Shown: positions 35,250-45,689, numbered from the stretch's first letter. The stretch is 56,852 nucleotides of DNA from JAQVEM01 sp964601205 (GCA_964601205.1 CAZRML010000024.1:1-56852), one strand, 5' to 3'. Program-made: numbers and translations. Notes: generated from the sequence alone by a model not told the origin.

Positions 35250-35627
35250 TCAGGTTATTTTATTGATATATCTTGACCGTGATGGTACTCTGTTTTTATT
35301 AAAGTAGATAGATGATATTTTCCCAAATTTTCTAACTTTGTTCTTTTCAAGCTTGAGGTTTTCACTCCAATCCGAAAGTAACCTTTTATTATCATTTTCA
35401 AGTTCAATCATTTCGTTTATCAATAATTGAAATTCCCTGTACTCCTGCATATTAAACGTTGTTTTGGATTTAATCTTATCAATTTCCTTTCTCAAATCAT
35501 TCCTGAATCTTTCGATAGAAATATATATATCTATATCCCCTGCCATCAATGATTTTTTCTGATTTATAGTCAATTCCTTCAGTTCATTAATTTTCTGGAA
35601 TATCAAATTTTTATTATTTTCTTCCAT
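35250..35627 (-). CDS. FliT-like flagellar chaperone candidate
   Basis: 125 residues from an ATG at 35627 that overlaps the fliS end by 14 bp; GGTGAG lies nine bases upstream, and the longer frame is embedded in fliS. It is helical and charged, with no strong motif. Its place after fliD and fliS, and its size and composition, fit a FliT-type chaperone for the filament cap FliD; that is inference from synteny. A weak hairpin (ATAACC / GGTTAT) overlaps its stop codon. Confidence 0.72.
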   Translation of the reverse strand: MEENNKNLIFQKINELKELTINQKKSLMAGDIDIYISIERFRNDLRKEIDKIKSKTTFNMQEYREFQLLINEMIELENDNKRLLSDWSENLKLEKNKVRKFGKISSIYFNKNRVPSRSRYINKIT

Positions 35628-36021
35628 TTGCCAGCTCACCAGCTTCCTCGGAAACCTTCTTCCTCGCTTCTGCCCATGCGCCTTTAAGATCACCCAGCAA
35701 AACCCTTGCTTCTTCGAAATGCTCCTTTTTTTTCATTGCATTTCCAATCACAAGTCTATAATTTATATAATCATAAATATTAAAAAGGTTTTTCGCTATT
35801 TCTCCACCCCTCTCCATATTAAGGCTGGTCATCAGTTCATATATTATCGCCTGGGCTTTCAGGCTGTTAAAATGCACCTTTTCCAGTTCACCATTATCAA
35901 GATTTTTTAAAGAAATATTGATAAACTTAATTGCCCCCTCGTAAGCCAGCACAATCAGGTCCTCACTGGTGGAACTCGTTATCTTAATTTCTTGATATTG
36001 TTTGTATGGATTAACTTTCAT
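35614..36021 (-). CDS. fliS: Flagellin export chaperone FliS
   Basis: 135 residues: the N-terminal QYQEIKITSSTSEDLIVLAYEGAIKFI and later KAQAIIYELMTSLNMERGGEIAKNLFNIYDYINYRL (cited as KAQAIIYELMTSLN and YDYINYRL) are the FliS signature. It caps the flagellin C-terminus before export, preventing filament formation inside the cell. Ten bases after fliD. Confidence 0.96.
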   Translation of the reverse strand: MKVNPYKQYQEIKITSSTSEDLIVLAYEGAIKFINISLKNLDNGELEKVHFNSLKAQAIIYELMTSLNMERGGEIAKNLFNIYDYINYRLVIGNAMKKKEHFEEARVLLGDLKGAWAEARKKVSEEAGELANGRK

Positions 36022-36031
36022 TAGATTATTA

Positions 36032-37426
36032 TTAATATAACAACTGTGACTGAAGCCAGGAGCTCTGTGTCTCCATGGAAGCCATAGCTTTCTCCATTAA
36101 AAGGAACTTTTTCCTCAGATTAGCCTCCCTTAATTCCAGACTTCTATTATAAGTCTCTATCTGATCTTCAATCATATCGATTTCTCTTTTAAAGTTTTCC
36201 TCCCTGCCGGTAATCAGGCCATCTACACTGTTAATAAGGCTGTCCACATAATTATCAACCCTTACCGCTACACCATACTCTTCATCGGTCAAGTCTCCTA
36301 TATCAGAATTCTTTACAAAGAGTTCCATTACACTATCGATATCACTGTCAATGGCCTCGGTCAGAGCTTCCTCATCTATAGTAAGCTTCCCTATTATAAT
36401 ATCGCTATTATCTACGCCAGTGCCGGCAAACGGAGTTTTACTTATCCCTATAAAAGAGAGCTGGTTGATTTCGCCGTCAATTTCATTTACCACATCAGTC
36501 ATTAGCATATTAAGCTTGAATTTTATGTTCTGTAGAGTCATATCTCCCGAAACAAGCCCTACCAGCTTATCTGCTTCAGTCTCCGGAGATACGATTTTTC
36601 TTTCGGAAACCTTACTGTATATGAGATCGACTGTACTGTTATATTGTTCCACGAATTCTCTTATATTATTTATTATTTCACTTTTATCCCTATCTACGTT
36701 TAGAGTCACGCTGTCTTCTTTCAGCAGAGTAATCGTCACACCATCTATAAGGTCGCTTATAGTATTCGATGATGATAATACCTGCTGCCCATCGATTGTA
36801 AAGGAAGCATCTGCAGCCGCTACGAACTCGTTTTTAAAATTCCCGGATTCCAGAATCCCCAGTGATGTAGCGACATCCCCCGTCTCACTCAGGGCTATTT
36901 CAGTTGCACCGGTTTCATTCATTTTTAATCTCAAAACATTGTCCACTATAGTGGCGGTTACACCAATATCATCAGTATTATTGATATTATTTTTTATATT
37001 TTCCAGAGAATCTCCAGAGCCAACACTTACACTCATGCTATTTATTATGATTGTACCGGTTAGCCCCAGGGCTGTCTCGCTGTCAGCCTGCTGGTCTGAG
37101 CCTACGGTATGTGCTCTGGCAAGATTATTTATTACAAAATTATAACTACCCTTTACCGCTCCTTCGGAAGCTGAAGCAGAGATTATGGACTCTTCCGAGT
37201 AAGAAGTCGAAAAAACATTGAATTTTGATTCATAAGTGAGGTCGTTGGCGCAATCTCTCAAATTAGTCAGACGACTTTTTATATCACTATATATCTCTCC
37301 TTTTTTAATAAGTATTTTCTGCTTTAATTCCTTATTCACAACCGGCATTCTTTCAATACTCATAAGCTGAGATATAATACTTTCGGTATCCAATCCCGAT
37401 ATTATACCGTCTATATTCATCTCCAT
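36032..37426 (-). CDS. fliD: Filament cap protein FliD
   Basis: 464 residues: N-terminal (MNIDGIISGLDTESIISQLMSIERMPV), central domains, and the C-terminal coiled coil (FKREIDMIEDQIETYNRSLELREANLRKKF, cited by ends; and the final MEKAMASMETQSSWLQSQL). It caps the filament and promotes flagellin folding. First gene of the fliD-fliS-fliT-like operon, with a strong sigma-28 promoter about 90 bp upstream. Confidence 0.96.
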   Translation of the reverse strand: MEMNIDGIISGLDTESIISQLMSIERMPVVNKELKQKILIKKGEIYSDIKSRLTNLRDCANDLTYESKFNVFSTSYSEESIISASASEGAVKGSYNFVINNLARAHTVGSDQQADSETALGLTGTIIINSMSVSVGSGDSLENIKNNINNTDDIGVTATIVDNVLRLKMNETGATEIALSETGDVATSLGILESGNFKNEFVAAADASFTIDGQQVLSSSNTISDLIDGVTITLLKEDSVTLNVDRDKSEIINNIREFVEQYNSTVDLIYSKVSERKIVSPETEADKLVGLVSGDMTLQNIKFKLNMLMTDVVNEIDGEINQLSFIGISKTPFAGTGVDNSDIIIGKLTIDEEALTEAIDSDIDSVMELFVKNSDIGDLTDEEYGVAVRVDNYVDSLINSVDGLITGREENFKREIDMIEDQIETYNRSLELREANLRKKFLLMEKAMASMETQSSWLQSQLLY

Positions 37427-37515
37427 TAAGTTTTTCCTTCCTTCCGGATATACTTATAAAATAATATAAAAATGACTGACTGATTTTACCCATAACTTCT
37501 TCTATTCTTTATATT

Positions 37516-37543
37516 ATATCGGTTAGAAGCAGCTCTATCTTTA
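37516..37543 (-). promoter_or_regulatory. Sigma-28 promoter of fliD-fliS
   Basis: On the minus strand, TAAA (37540-37543), 17 bp, CCGATAT (37516-37522). It matches FliA/SigD promoters well. It lies in the 143-bp gap between the giant glycosyltransferase gene and fliD. Confidence 0.8.
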
Positions 37544-37569
37544 ACACCAGTCACATATAATATAGGGAA

Positions 37570-40500
37570 TTATCTGCCTAAAGATTCTTTAACGACTATC
37601 GAATCATACCCCATCCTGGCAGCGGGATCTTTAGCATCCAGAAGCAATGCACACCTGAATGCCATTTTTGCATCTTCATATTTTTCTGTCGCTCTCAGAG
37701 CATTGCCCAGGTTTACAAAATAAACCGGTTTTTTATTATCCAGCTCGGTAGCCTGAGAAAAAAATCCTGCAGCTTCATTGTATTTTCCAATCTTATACAG
37801 GCATAATCCCAGACGGTTAAATGCCGCTGCATTTTGGTTATCAATTTCAGTGTATAAAAGAAGATTATCTATTGCTCTGGTATACTCTCCCTGATGGAAA
37901 AGAGCCTCGGAATTAACGAATAATAAATCCGGAATTGCATTTTTTTCATCCAGAGCGATTGCTTTCTCCAGGATTAAACTTGCTTCCGAATACTCCCTGG
38001 TTAAAATATAAGCTTTCCCCATATTCAAATATGATTCCAGATAATATGGATTTAAATCAATCGACTTCTTAAAATAAGCTACCGCCTCATCATAGCTGCC
38101 AAGTTTCATTTTTACTAAACCCAGATTGTTATATAGCTCCCAGTCTTCTTCGTCAAAAGCGAGTGAATCTTCAAAAGCTTTTTGGGCTTTTTCATTATTT
38201 CCCATAATATAATTTGCAATCCCGTATTTTTTTAAAGCTTCTCCGTCTTCTCTATATAAACTCAAATATTTTTCATACCAGTTCAGTGCTTCCTCATATC
38301 TTTCTCCAGCAAAAAGCACCTCGGCTATATTTCCTTTAATAAGAGATATATCTATGTCGTCACAATCGGTATTCAGACCCTTTTCCCGGTACAAATTAAT
38401 GGTGTTCTCCAATAGAGAAACCGCTTCACCGTTTAAACCGACATACAGCAATTGATTGACTATATGCTGTATCTGTGTTACCGAGAATAGCAGGTCCCCG
38501 GTCCCTTCCAATAATTTTTTTATTTTGTCAGCCCTTTCAAGATTTTTATAAGCTAAAATCAGATTCAGTACAATCATCGGGGACTTCTTTTCCAATCCAT
38601 ATGCCTTTTCCAGAAATAATGCCGCCCGGGAATACTGTTTCATTTTCAGATAGGCAACACCAATTCCATTTAACGATTTCCAGCTCCGGGCTCCTCTATC
38701 CATGGTTCCGCCTAAAAAAATTTCGCCTTCATCTTCGAATGCTTTTTTAAAATTAGCTACGGCGTTTTCATATTCACCTATATAGAACTGGGCATTTGCC
38801 AGGTTGTATAGAGCATCTTTTAAATCCGGGGCGATTTCCAGAGCTCTTTTTGCATATTCGACCGCTTTTCGATACCTCTTTAGGCTAACCAACGACGATG
38901 ACTCGAAAGAGTAAGCAAAAGGGAGATAGCTTGTGACTTTCCCGTCCAGCTTTTCTATCATGGTGTCGAAACTTTTTATAGCTTCTTCATACTTCTGGTT
39001 GGAGTAATAATAAACACCCATATTATAATAATTAAATGCATTATCAGGCTCGCTTGAAATTGCCTTTTTAAGTAAATTGTAGTTTCTGCTATTCTTATTC
39101 TTATGCTTCATTACGCTTCGCGCGTATCCGGTATGCTTTACGGTAACGGTTGACAGCACTCTGGAATATTTAAGCCCCTTATCAGTCAGCCTCAACTGTT
39201 CATGTATACAGCCGGTAAACTTAAATCCTTTTTGGTTATTAAACAATCTGAGAGAATAATGCTCGGAACTCTGGTCCTCGCTTACATTATCGGATATATT
39301 AACTATTTTTACATAATATGCCACAGGTTCCTCGGATTTCTTAAGACTCTTTAAAAACAGGAAACTGGATTTATCCAGAATTTCATCCGCATCAAGAAAT
39401 AAGATCCAGTCAGAGCTGGCATTTTTTATTGATTCATTTCTGGCTTTCGAAAAATCATCTTCCCACTTATGCTCTATTACCCTGGCCCCATGACTTCTGG
39501 CAATTTTCACAGTATTATCGGTCGAGCCTGTATCCACTACTATTATCTCCGAGACAACATCTCTGACACTTTCCAGACATTTTTTTAAATTATTCTCTTC
39601 ATCTTTTACGATCATGCATAGAGATATGGTACTTTCCGAACTTTTGTCTTCCTCGAGTATCGAAAGAAGGTATCTATACTTTGTCGAAATCTTACTTCCT
39701 CCCCTGGTTTTTTTCAAAGTTTCCCTGGTAGTGGTCAGATTATTAATCACTGATTTGTTTTCTGGATTCATTTCCAGTACCTTCTGGAAAAATATTTCAG
39801 CCAGCTTCAATTCCCCGATACGGGCAAGATAAGCTCCTGCAAGATTTAAAATCTCGTCATCCCCGGGATTATATTTCAGATAATTATAGAGCAAATGCAG
39901 AGATTTTTCGTTCATCCTCTTCTTAAGATAATAAAGACTCAATCCTTTTAAGGCTTCTCTGTGGAAAGGATTTGTTTCCAGAGTCTTTTCCAGAAATTTT
40001 TTACCTTCTTTAATATTATTATCGCCTATCAGCCTTTGAGCCTGCCGGTAAAAAACCTCTCCGTCTTTTCCCGAAGATAAATAACTACTCCGTTCAGATA
40101 ACTCCGTCCGGGTTACCGCCAACCTGGCAATTTCCTTTTTTTCTATTTTCTTAAAGCTATTTTTAATTTCGGTTAAAGTATTTTCCCAGCTAAATTTTTC
40201 TCTTATGTCTTTTTGCCCTTTTTTAGCCTTTAAAAGAGCGGCATCATAATTCTCATATACCTGACGCATTTTCATTCTTAAATCTTTTACATCAACCTCA
40301 GCCCAGAAAGGATAATCTATAGTCTCAACAGTTCCTACTTTCTTCTGATTAAATTTTTCAACGTTGCAATTAACCAGATAAGCATTGCTATTATCACAGA
40401 AATCAAGACAGGCCCCATAGCTGGTAACTATAACCGGAAGACCGCAGGACATTGCTTCGGCCACCGGCAAACCGAATCCCTCTGCTTTATAGGGATGAAC

Positions 40501-42507
40501 AAGGCAGTCACAGGAATTATATAGAGATGCAATTTCATTCAGATTATAATAGTTTTCCTTTATATATAGTACCTCGGGATACTTCTTATTCTTCGATACC
40601 CTTTCCAGCTCATCGGAGATGTTAAGTTTCTTATAAATCGAACCGGCCATAACATCCTTTATCACCAGACAGACATCTTCATCGGCACTAAATTCATTAA
40701 TATAGGCATTCAATAGATTATCAATACCCTTTCGCGCTATAGAACCCCCAACAAAAAGAAACCTGAATTTTTTTCTGGTTTTAAGGTTCAATTTTCCGGC
40801 TTTTTCATTAAATACGCTACTGTCTACTCCGGGATGTATTACCGATATATTTTCCGGATTTACTCCTGAATCAATGTAGGTGTTCTTTAAAAAATTACTG
40901 TAAACCCATACCTGATCAATCAGATTATTAAACGGATGGATCCAGTCGACCGGTAAGCTCCCGAACTCCCAGGGCTGCATCATCATCCAGTAACCACTGC
41001 CCGGAGGACTGAATGACGGTGGACTTTTATGGCATATATAAAAATCGGCATCATCTGCCACATCTTTTTTCTCTGCATAAGACATTATCTTCAACACATC
41101 TTTCTTTACCAGAGCTACTGCGTTTTCTAAAAAAGCATTCTTTACAGAATTGAGAGGAGCCCCATTGCTATTTGAGCCATTTCTGAAAACCGATTCATAG
41201 TATTCTTTAAAATTTTCATCCGACTTTATAGCAAAATCATAATTTTTATCTTCACCTATTTTTAGCATGATTTCCCTGTTCATAAGCGAAAGACTTCTCA
41301 AAGAAAGAAATTCACCCTCCAGAGCTACTTTACGTGGCCTGTTTAGTTTGCTTTTTATTTGATTTAACCTGTCTATAACCACTCTCGATACAGTATCAAG
41401 ATTATATCTTTTATTTATTGTTCTTGAGGCCAATTCGGCTTTTTTTAATGCCTCACCGTAATTGTTATAGCTGTAGCGCATTAGCTCTCTCAGCGAGTTT
41501 ATGGAAGGATTAGCCCAGTTGAGACCTGTGTAATTGGGAACTTCGATTATTCCTTCGGGGCTTACTTTTTCTACCCTGCAGTCTATTAGAAATGAATTCG
41601 AATCATCCATAAAATCGAGATGGCCTCCCCATCTTGTTCCTATAACCGGCTTTCCCATTAGCATCGCTTCCATGTATGGCCTACCCCAGCCTTCTCCTCT
41701 GGAAGGTAGCACAAACACATCACATGCTTTTATAAGCCTGACCATATCATCCGAACTAAGCATATCCTCTATAAAAATGATTTCAGGAATCTCTTCTTTC
41801 TTTAGACCCATCTTTTTTGTCATGTAACCATAAACCTGTCTTTTTATTTCCTCCACCGGGAAACCTGCCGATGAAAATACTTTCAATAAAAGGCATACAT
41901 CATCGCGGGCATCAAATACACTGGCAAAACTTTCGATAAGGACATCCCAGCCTTTCTGTAATCGCCAGTCAAAAATCGAGAGAAAGGCAAACTTCTTCTT
42001 TCCCTTTATTTCCAGCGGATTTATATTTCTATCATATTTTGTGGTATCTATGCATTCGGGGATGACTTTTATTTTGCTCTCTTTTACTTTACTATTTAAA
42101 AATGCTTTTTTTACATGTTCGGATGCTACCCATATCTCGTCAAGCTGCTTTACCTTTTCCGACCAGTTCTCCGGTATGCCATCCAGCTCAAAGAAGATTC
42201 TACCAATTTTGTAACCTGCACGGTTATCTATAGTGAGGCTTTCCGGAATAATGTGCTGGATATCTATAAAATTCTCCTCCAGGTCAATGCTATTCGAAAA
42301 ATCAATTATCTCTGACATATCCGGAGATAATTGTATGCTTTCTTTAAAAGGCGGACTGGAAATACTCACGAAAAAATCATTCAGGTAAAGTCCTTTGACG
42401 AAGTTCCGTGCAGACTCGGAATAACCACTTGGAGCATAAAAATACGCCGTCCACCTCACGCTGGAATTTTCATTATTTATTTTTTTCCCTCCGGTATATT
42501 TACTCAA
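37570..42507 (-). CDS. Giant multidomain glycosyltransferase (GT4-GT4-TPR-GT2-TPR)
   Basis: 1645 residues, one uninterrupted frame. Order: a first GT4-type (GT-B) domain, about 15-390, with EGWGRPYME (E-x7-E, near 270) and TRWGG; a second GT4 domain, about 480-800, with EGFGLPVAE near 675; a TPR block (about 815-935); a GT2 (GT-A) domain (about 955-1130) with MIVKDEENNL, DTGSTDNT and the metal-binding LFLDADE near 1038; and a long C-terminal TPR array (about 1155-1640). The first GT4 domain is paralogous to the 694-residue protein encoded next door. No membrane segment or signal: cytoplasmic. Inference: it builds a glycan on a protein, most likely flagellin, with TPRs binding the acceptor as in other TPR-linked O-glycosyltransferases. 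It lies downstream of heptose genes under a sigma-28 promoter. Confidence 0.9.
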   Translation of the reverse strand: MSKYTGGKKINNENSSVRWTAYFYAPSGYSESARNFVKGLYLNDFFVSISSPPFKESIQLSPDMSEIIDFSNSIDLEENFIDIQHIIPESLTIDNRAGYKIGRIFFELDGIPENWSEKVKQLDEIWVASEHVKKAFLNSKVKESKIKVIPECIDTTKYDRNINPLEIKGKKKFAFLSIFDWRLQKGWDVLIESFASVFDARDDVCLLLKVFSSAGFPVEEIKRQVYGYMTKKMGLKKEEIPEIIFIEDMLSSDDMVRLIKACDVFVLPSRGEGWGRPYMEAMLMGKPVIGTRWGGHLDFMDDSNSFLIDCRVEKVSPEGIIEVPNYTGLNWANPSINSLRELMRYSYNNYGEALKKAELASRTINKRYNLDTVSRVVIDRLNQIKSKLNRPRKVALEGEFLSLRSLSLMNREIMLKIGEDKNYDFAIKSDENFKEYYESVFRNGSNSNGAPLNSVKNAFLENAVALVKKDVLKIMSYAEKKDVADDADFYICHKSPPSFSPPGSGYWMMMQPWEFGSLPVDWIHPFNNLIDQVWVYSNFLKNTYIDSGVNPENISVIHPGVDSSVFNEKAGKLNLKTRKKFRFLFVGGSIARKGIDNLLNAYINEFSADEDVCLVIKDVMAGSIYKKLNISDELERVSKNKKYPEVLYIKENYYNLNEIASLYNSCDCLVHPYKAEGFGLPVAEAMSCGLPVIVTSYGACLDFCDNSNAYLVNCNVEKFNQKKVGTVETIDYPFWAEVDVKDLRMKMRQVYENYDAALLKAKKGQKDIREKFSWENTLTEIKNSFKKIEKKEIARLAVTRTELSERSSYLSSGKDGEVFYRQAQRLIGDNNIKEGKKFLEKTLETNPFHREALKGLSLYYLKKRMNEKSLHLLYNYLKYNPGDDEILNLAGAYLARIGELKLAEIFFQKVLEMNPENKSVINNLTTTRETLKKTRGGSKISTKYRYLLSILEEDKSSESTISLCMIVKDEENNLKKCLESVRDVVSEIIVVDTGSTDNTVKIARSHGARVIEHKWEDDFSKARNESIKNASSDWILFLDADEILDKSSFLFLKSLKKSEEPVAYYVKIVNISDNVSEDQSSEHYSLRLFNNQKGFKFTGCIHEQLRLTDKGLKYSRVLSTVTVKHTGYARSVMKHKNKNSRNYNLLKKAISSEPDNAFNYYNMGVYYYSNQKYEEAIKSFDTMIEKLDGKVTSYLPFAYSFESSSLVSLKRYRKAVEYAKRALEIAPDLKDALYNLANAQFYIGEYENAVANFKKAFEDEGEIFLGGTMDRGARSWKSLNGIGVAYLKMKQYSRAALFLEKAYGLEKKSPMIVLNLILAYKNLERADKIKKLLEGTGDLLFSVTQIQHIVNQLLYVGLNGEAVSLLENTINLYREKGLNTDCDDIDISLIKGNIAEVLFAGERYEEALNWYEKYLSLYREDGEALKKYGIANYIMGNNEKAQKAFEDSLAFDEEDWELYNNLGLVKMKLGSYDEAVAYFKKSIDLNPYYLESYLNMGKAYILTREYSEASLILEKAIALDEKNAIPDLLFVNSEALFHQGEYTRAIDNLLLYTEIDNQNAAAFNRLGLCLYKIGKYNEAAGFFSQATELDNKKPVYFVNLGNALRATEKYEDAKMAFRCALLLDAKDPAARMGYDSIVVKESLGR

Positions 42508-42583
42508 TCTGTCAACGCCTCCTTATTTGTGCGATACTCTCTATGCTATTGTTTATCTGATTCATTTCATAATTTAGATTATG

Positions 42584-44668
42584 CTAAATTTCAATTTTTT
42601 TATTAAAATCAATAATTCTTTTTTTAAATCTCGATGCACCGGAAATAAATTCATCACTCAAGGTTGATTTAAACCGAATAAAACAACTTACCTGATTTAT
42701 CAGTCTCATTATCTCATTATGACCTATGACTCCATCAAAAATAACTATATCAGGCACATCATCGGCACTCTCACCTGTAAGCCCGCTTTTATTTATGACT
42801 TTATCTATATAATGGTAAACATCTCTGGCTTTACCGGTATTGGTCGAAATCACCAGCGAAACGCTGTCCCGATCACTAAATTTTTTTATAAAATTGCCAA
42901 TGAGTATCTTCAAATCACCCGGATTGTCATAATCAACGAAAGTCAGAATACTTCTTCTTTTCAAATCATCAATCAGGTATGGCTGACTCCTTATAATATT
43001 TAAAAAATTTTCTTCCAGATAGCGCTTTATGGGCTTTCTTTTTATCAGAACCAGCCTATTTTTTATTTCGGTATCAGGGTCTTTTCCCGGTTCATCCGTC
43101 CCATCAGTCAGAAAAATATCTTCCTTTAATATCCTGCCGTCCGCAAGAATCTTTAGTTCTTGTTCACCCTTAATCCATATATCATCAATGTTATATTGCA
43201 TTTCTGACATTACCCCGGGTTTCCCGTTCTGTATATCACCCCATAGCGTCGACCGGTTATCAAGCAATAATACGGTATGGCAGTTAAAAGGAATCTTGAA
43301 GTCATTGAAATCGTTCACCTGCAAATGGATAATATTCTTCTTATCGGAAATATATTCTTCCGAATCAAACCGTTCCCCTTTGGAGAAAAAATCGATTACG
43401 AAATGCTGGTTATCGTTCAACACTTCCGATAGTTTACCGTTGCCCCAGTAGCTAATAAATTCTTCTTTTTGATCTTTATCTACCAGTATCCTGAATTTTC
43501 TTTTATCCCAGTCCCTGATTTCCTCGAGTCTCTGTATAATTTTTTTTGCAACAATTTTGCTGTCGAAATTATTAATTATATGATTACGCCCTTTAAGACC
43601 GGTATCATTTGCTTCACTCCTGTTTTCATAAATACGGCGCAATAACCTTCTCAAATGAGAAACTGAAGGATTGGCCCATTTCTTATTTTTAAAAGATGAA
43701 ATTTCATAAGTACCCTCCCGGGGGATATTAACGATATCGCAGTCGATGAGATACGAGTTACTATCGTTCATAAAATCCAGATGGCCGCCCCACCTGGTCC
43801 CCACTACGGGAATTCCCATGGCCATTGCTTCCATGAAAGGGCGCCCCCAGCCTTCTCCTCTTGTAGGCAGTACAAAACAATCGCATGCCTTATATAGTCC
43901 GGCCATTTCTTCCTGGTTAAGCATTTTTTCAATAATTATGATTCTGGGTGACTCCTGGATATTTTTTCCGGCTTTCACCCGCATAATGTTATTAATATGA
44001 TTTCTTATATCTTTAAAACTAACCCCGAGAAAAGAAAAAGTTCGGACTATAAGAGATACGTCATCACTGCTGGAGAACTCGGAAATAAAGCTCTCAAAAA
44101 GGACATCCCAGCCTTTTTTCAGTTTCCAGTCAAAAATAGACAAGAAATTAAAACTCTTTTCTCCTTCTATTTCCAGCGGCTTAACATCAGAATTAAATAA
44201 ACCCAGGTCGATAGCGTCAGGCATCACAAATATTTTTTCTTCGGCTACTCCCGATTTGATAAAAGTTGATTTATTAAAACTGGAAGGAACCCATATCTCG
44301 TCCATTTCGTTGCACTTACTTACCCACTCTTCCGATATCCCGCTTGATTCATCAGCAGTTCTTCCAATATTGAAATAAGATTCCGTATCATTAATAAATG
44401 AGCTCGGTGGCATAGTCTGCAGAGTTATATATCTTTTATTTAAATCTGCCTCCCTGAAACTTTCATATATTTCAAAAACGTCTTTACTCATTCTGGTACC
44501 GGGACCATATATCTGAGGGGAAATACTTATTTTAAAACCATTCTGGAAAAATCCTTTCATCATCGCCCTGATACCCTCAGAATAACCACTGGCAGAAGTA
44601 AAGTTCCCAATCCATTTAACCCAGCAATCTTGCTGGCTTTTTATATTATTATCTGTTTTATATCCCAC
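42584..44668 (-). CDS. GT4-family glycosyltransferase with degenerate second domain
   Basis: 694 residues. The first about 380 are a GT4-type domain closely related to the start of the 1645-residue protein (ASGYSEGIRAMMKGFF; FLSIFDWKLKKGWDVLFESF; EGWGRPFME with E-x7-E near 273; GTRWGGHLDFM). The remaining 310 residues are GT-B-like only in outline (SILTFVDYDNPGDLKILI, then VPDIVIFDGVIGHNEIMRL) and lack the E-x7-E motif, so this half is probably a non-catalytic remnant or binding domain. It follows the methyltransferase by 42 bp and precedes the giant glycosyltransferase by 76 bp. Sugar donor unknown. Confidence 0.88.
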   Translation of the reverse strand: MGYKTDNNIKSQQDCWVKWIGNFTSASGYSEGIRAMMKGFFQNGFKISISPQIYGPGTRMSKDVFEIYESFREADLNKRYITLQTMPPSSFINDTESYFNIGRTADESSGISEEWVSKCNEMDEIWVPSSFNKSTFIKSGVAEEKIFVMPDAIDLGLFNSDVKPLEIEGEKSFNFLSIFDWKLKKGWDVLFESFISEFSSSDDVSLIVRTFSFLGVSFKDIRNHINNIMRVKAGKNIQESPRIIIIEKMLNQEEMAGLYKACDCFVLPTRGEGWGRPFMEAMAMGIPVVGTRWGGHLDFMNDSNSYLIDCDIVNIPREGTYEISSFKNKKWANPSVSHLRRLLRRIYENRSEANDTGLKGRNHIINNFDSKIVAKKIIQRLEEIRDWDKRKFRILVDKDQKEEFISYWGNGKLSEVLNDNQHFVIDFFSKGERFDSEEYISDKKNIIHLQVNDFNDFKIPFNCHTVLLLDNRSTLWGDIQNGKPGVMSEMQYNIDDIWIKGEQELKILADGRILKEDIFLTDGTDEPGKDPDTEIKNRLVLIKRKPIKRYLEENFLNIIRSQPYLIDDLKRRSILTFVDYDNPGDLKILIGNFIKKFSDRDSVSLVISTNTGKARDVYHYIDKVINKSGLTGESADDVPDIVIFDGVIGHNEIMRLINQVSCFIRFKSTLSDEFISGASRFKKRIIDFNKKIEI

Positions 44669-44710
44669 TAAAATTCACCCTTTCAGAAGACCTGTTTAGC
44701 TCTCAAGGAA

Positions 44711-45670
44711 TCAACGGCTCTTTTTCGCTATAACAAATATCTCGGGTCCGAGGTTTTTAAAAGAGTATGGATAGTAAAAAATAAAATCCATACCAAATAT
44801 CTCTTTAAGTCTTAAATTCCAGTAGTCTCCAAAATCAGACAAATTGCTCCGGGTTTTAGGGAATTCAACCTTACCGGTATTTTTAGTATCAATAAATTTG
44901 TCTGCCGAAGATCTTTTGATTTTATTGAGATATTTTCGTTTTCTAACAGGATAAGTAAGAAGAGACAAAAGAAATGCTTTATAATCGCCTCCTCTGGTAA
45001 AAATCTTTACTACTTCATAGCCCTGCTTTTTTAATAATCCGGATATAGTCTCCATGCTAAAAAGGAAAAGATGTTTGGGAGGGTTCACCCATTCCCAGAA
45101 CATACCCATTTTTCTCGCAGGCAGCGATTTGAAATTGGGTGTTGTAAGAACCAGGATTCCATCATCTTTAAGAAGCCGGCGTACACGGAACAGAGTATCA
45201 TCCGGCTTTTTTAGATGTTCTATGGTATGCCACATACATATAAAGTCAAAATTATTCTCAATTCTTCCCATGGCCTGGTTTAAATCTCCAGATTCCACAT
45301 CTATCCCATAATTCTTACGGGCATAATCTGCAGCATCATGCGATATTTCGATGCCCTTTACATTAAAGCCTCTGTCCTTTGCTATTTTCAAAAATAGCCC
45401 GTAGGAGCAGCCAATCTCCAGCATGTCCTTACCATTGGAGTATTTCCCCAGCATTTTAATTATTTCAAACCACTTTTTCTTCCTTCCCAGATATCGTCTT
45501 ATATTTACCCTGTAGCTATTATTATAAAAATTTTCCAGTTCCCCGGATGATGGCTGGGGATTTAAATAAACCAGCCCGCAATCCGGACAGATATTATAGC
45601 TGAACCCATCTTTTTCCCATAAAACTCCGGCATCCCGACTGCCGCAAACAATACAGTTAATTCTTCCCAT
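44711..45670 (-). CDS. Class I SAM methyltransferase with N-terminal zinc-finger-like motif
   Basis: 319 residues. C6, C9, C28 and C31 form a CxxC...CxxC module typical of sugar or nucleotide-sugar methyltransferases. The Rossmann core starts with MLEIGCSYGLFLKIA (SAM-binding motif I, about 100-114) and continues with ICMWHTIEHLKKPDDTL and VLTTPNFKS. It probably methylates a sugar or lipid-linked glycan made by this cluster. It lies 19 bp after gmhA. Substrate is inference from context. Confidence 0.88.
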   Translation of the reverse strand: MGRINCIVCGSRDAGVLWEKDGFSYNICPDCGLVYLNPQPSSGELENFYNNSYRVNIRRYLGRKKKWFEIIKMLGKYSNGKDMLEIGCSYGLFLKIAKDRGFNVKGIEISHDAADYARKNYGIDVESGDLNQAMGRIENNFDFICMWHTIEHLKKPDDTLFRVRRLLKDDGILVLTTPNFKSLPARKMGMFWEWVNPPKHLFLFSMETISGLLKKQGYEVVKIFTRGGDYKAFLLSLLTYPVRKRKYLNKIKRSSADKFIDTKNTGKVEFPKTRSNLSDFGDYWNLRLKEIFGMDFIFYYPYSFKNLGPEIFVIAKKSR

Positions 45671-45689
45671 TTCTTTGGAACCATCCTTT

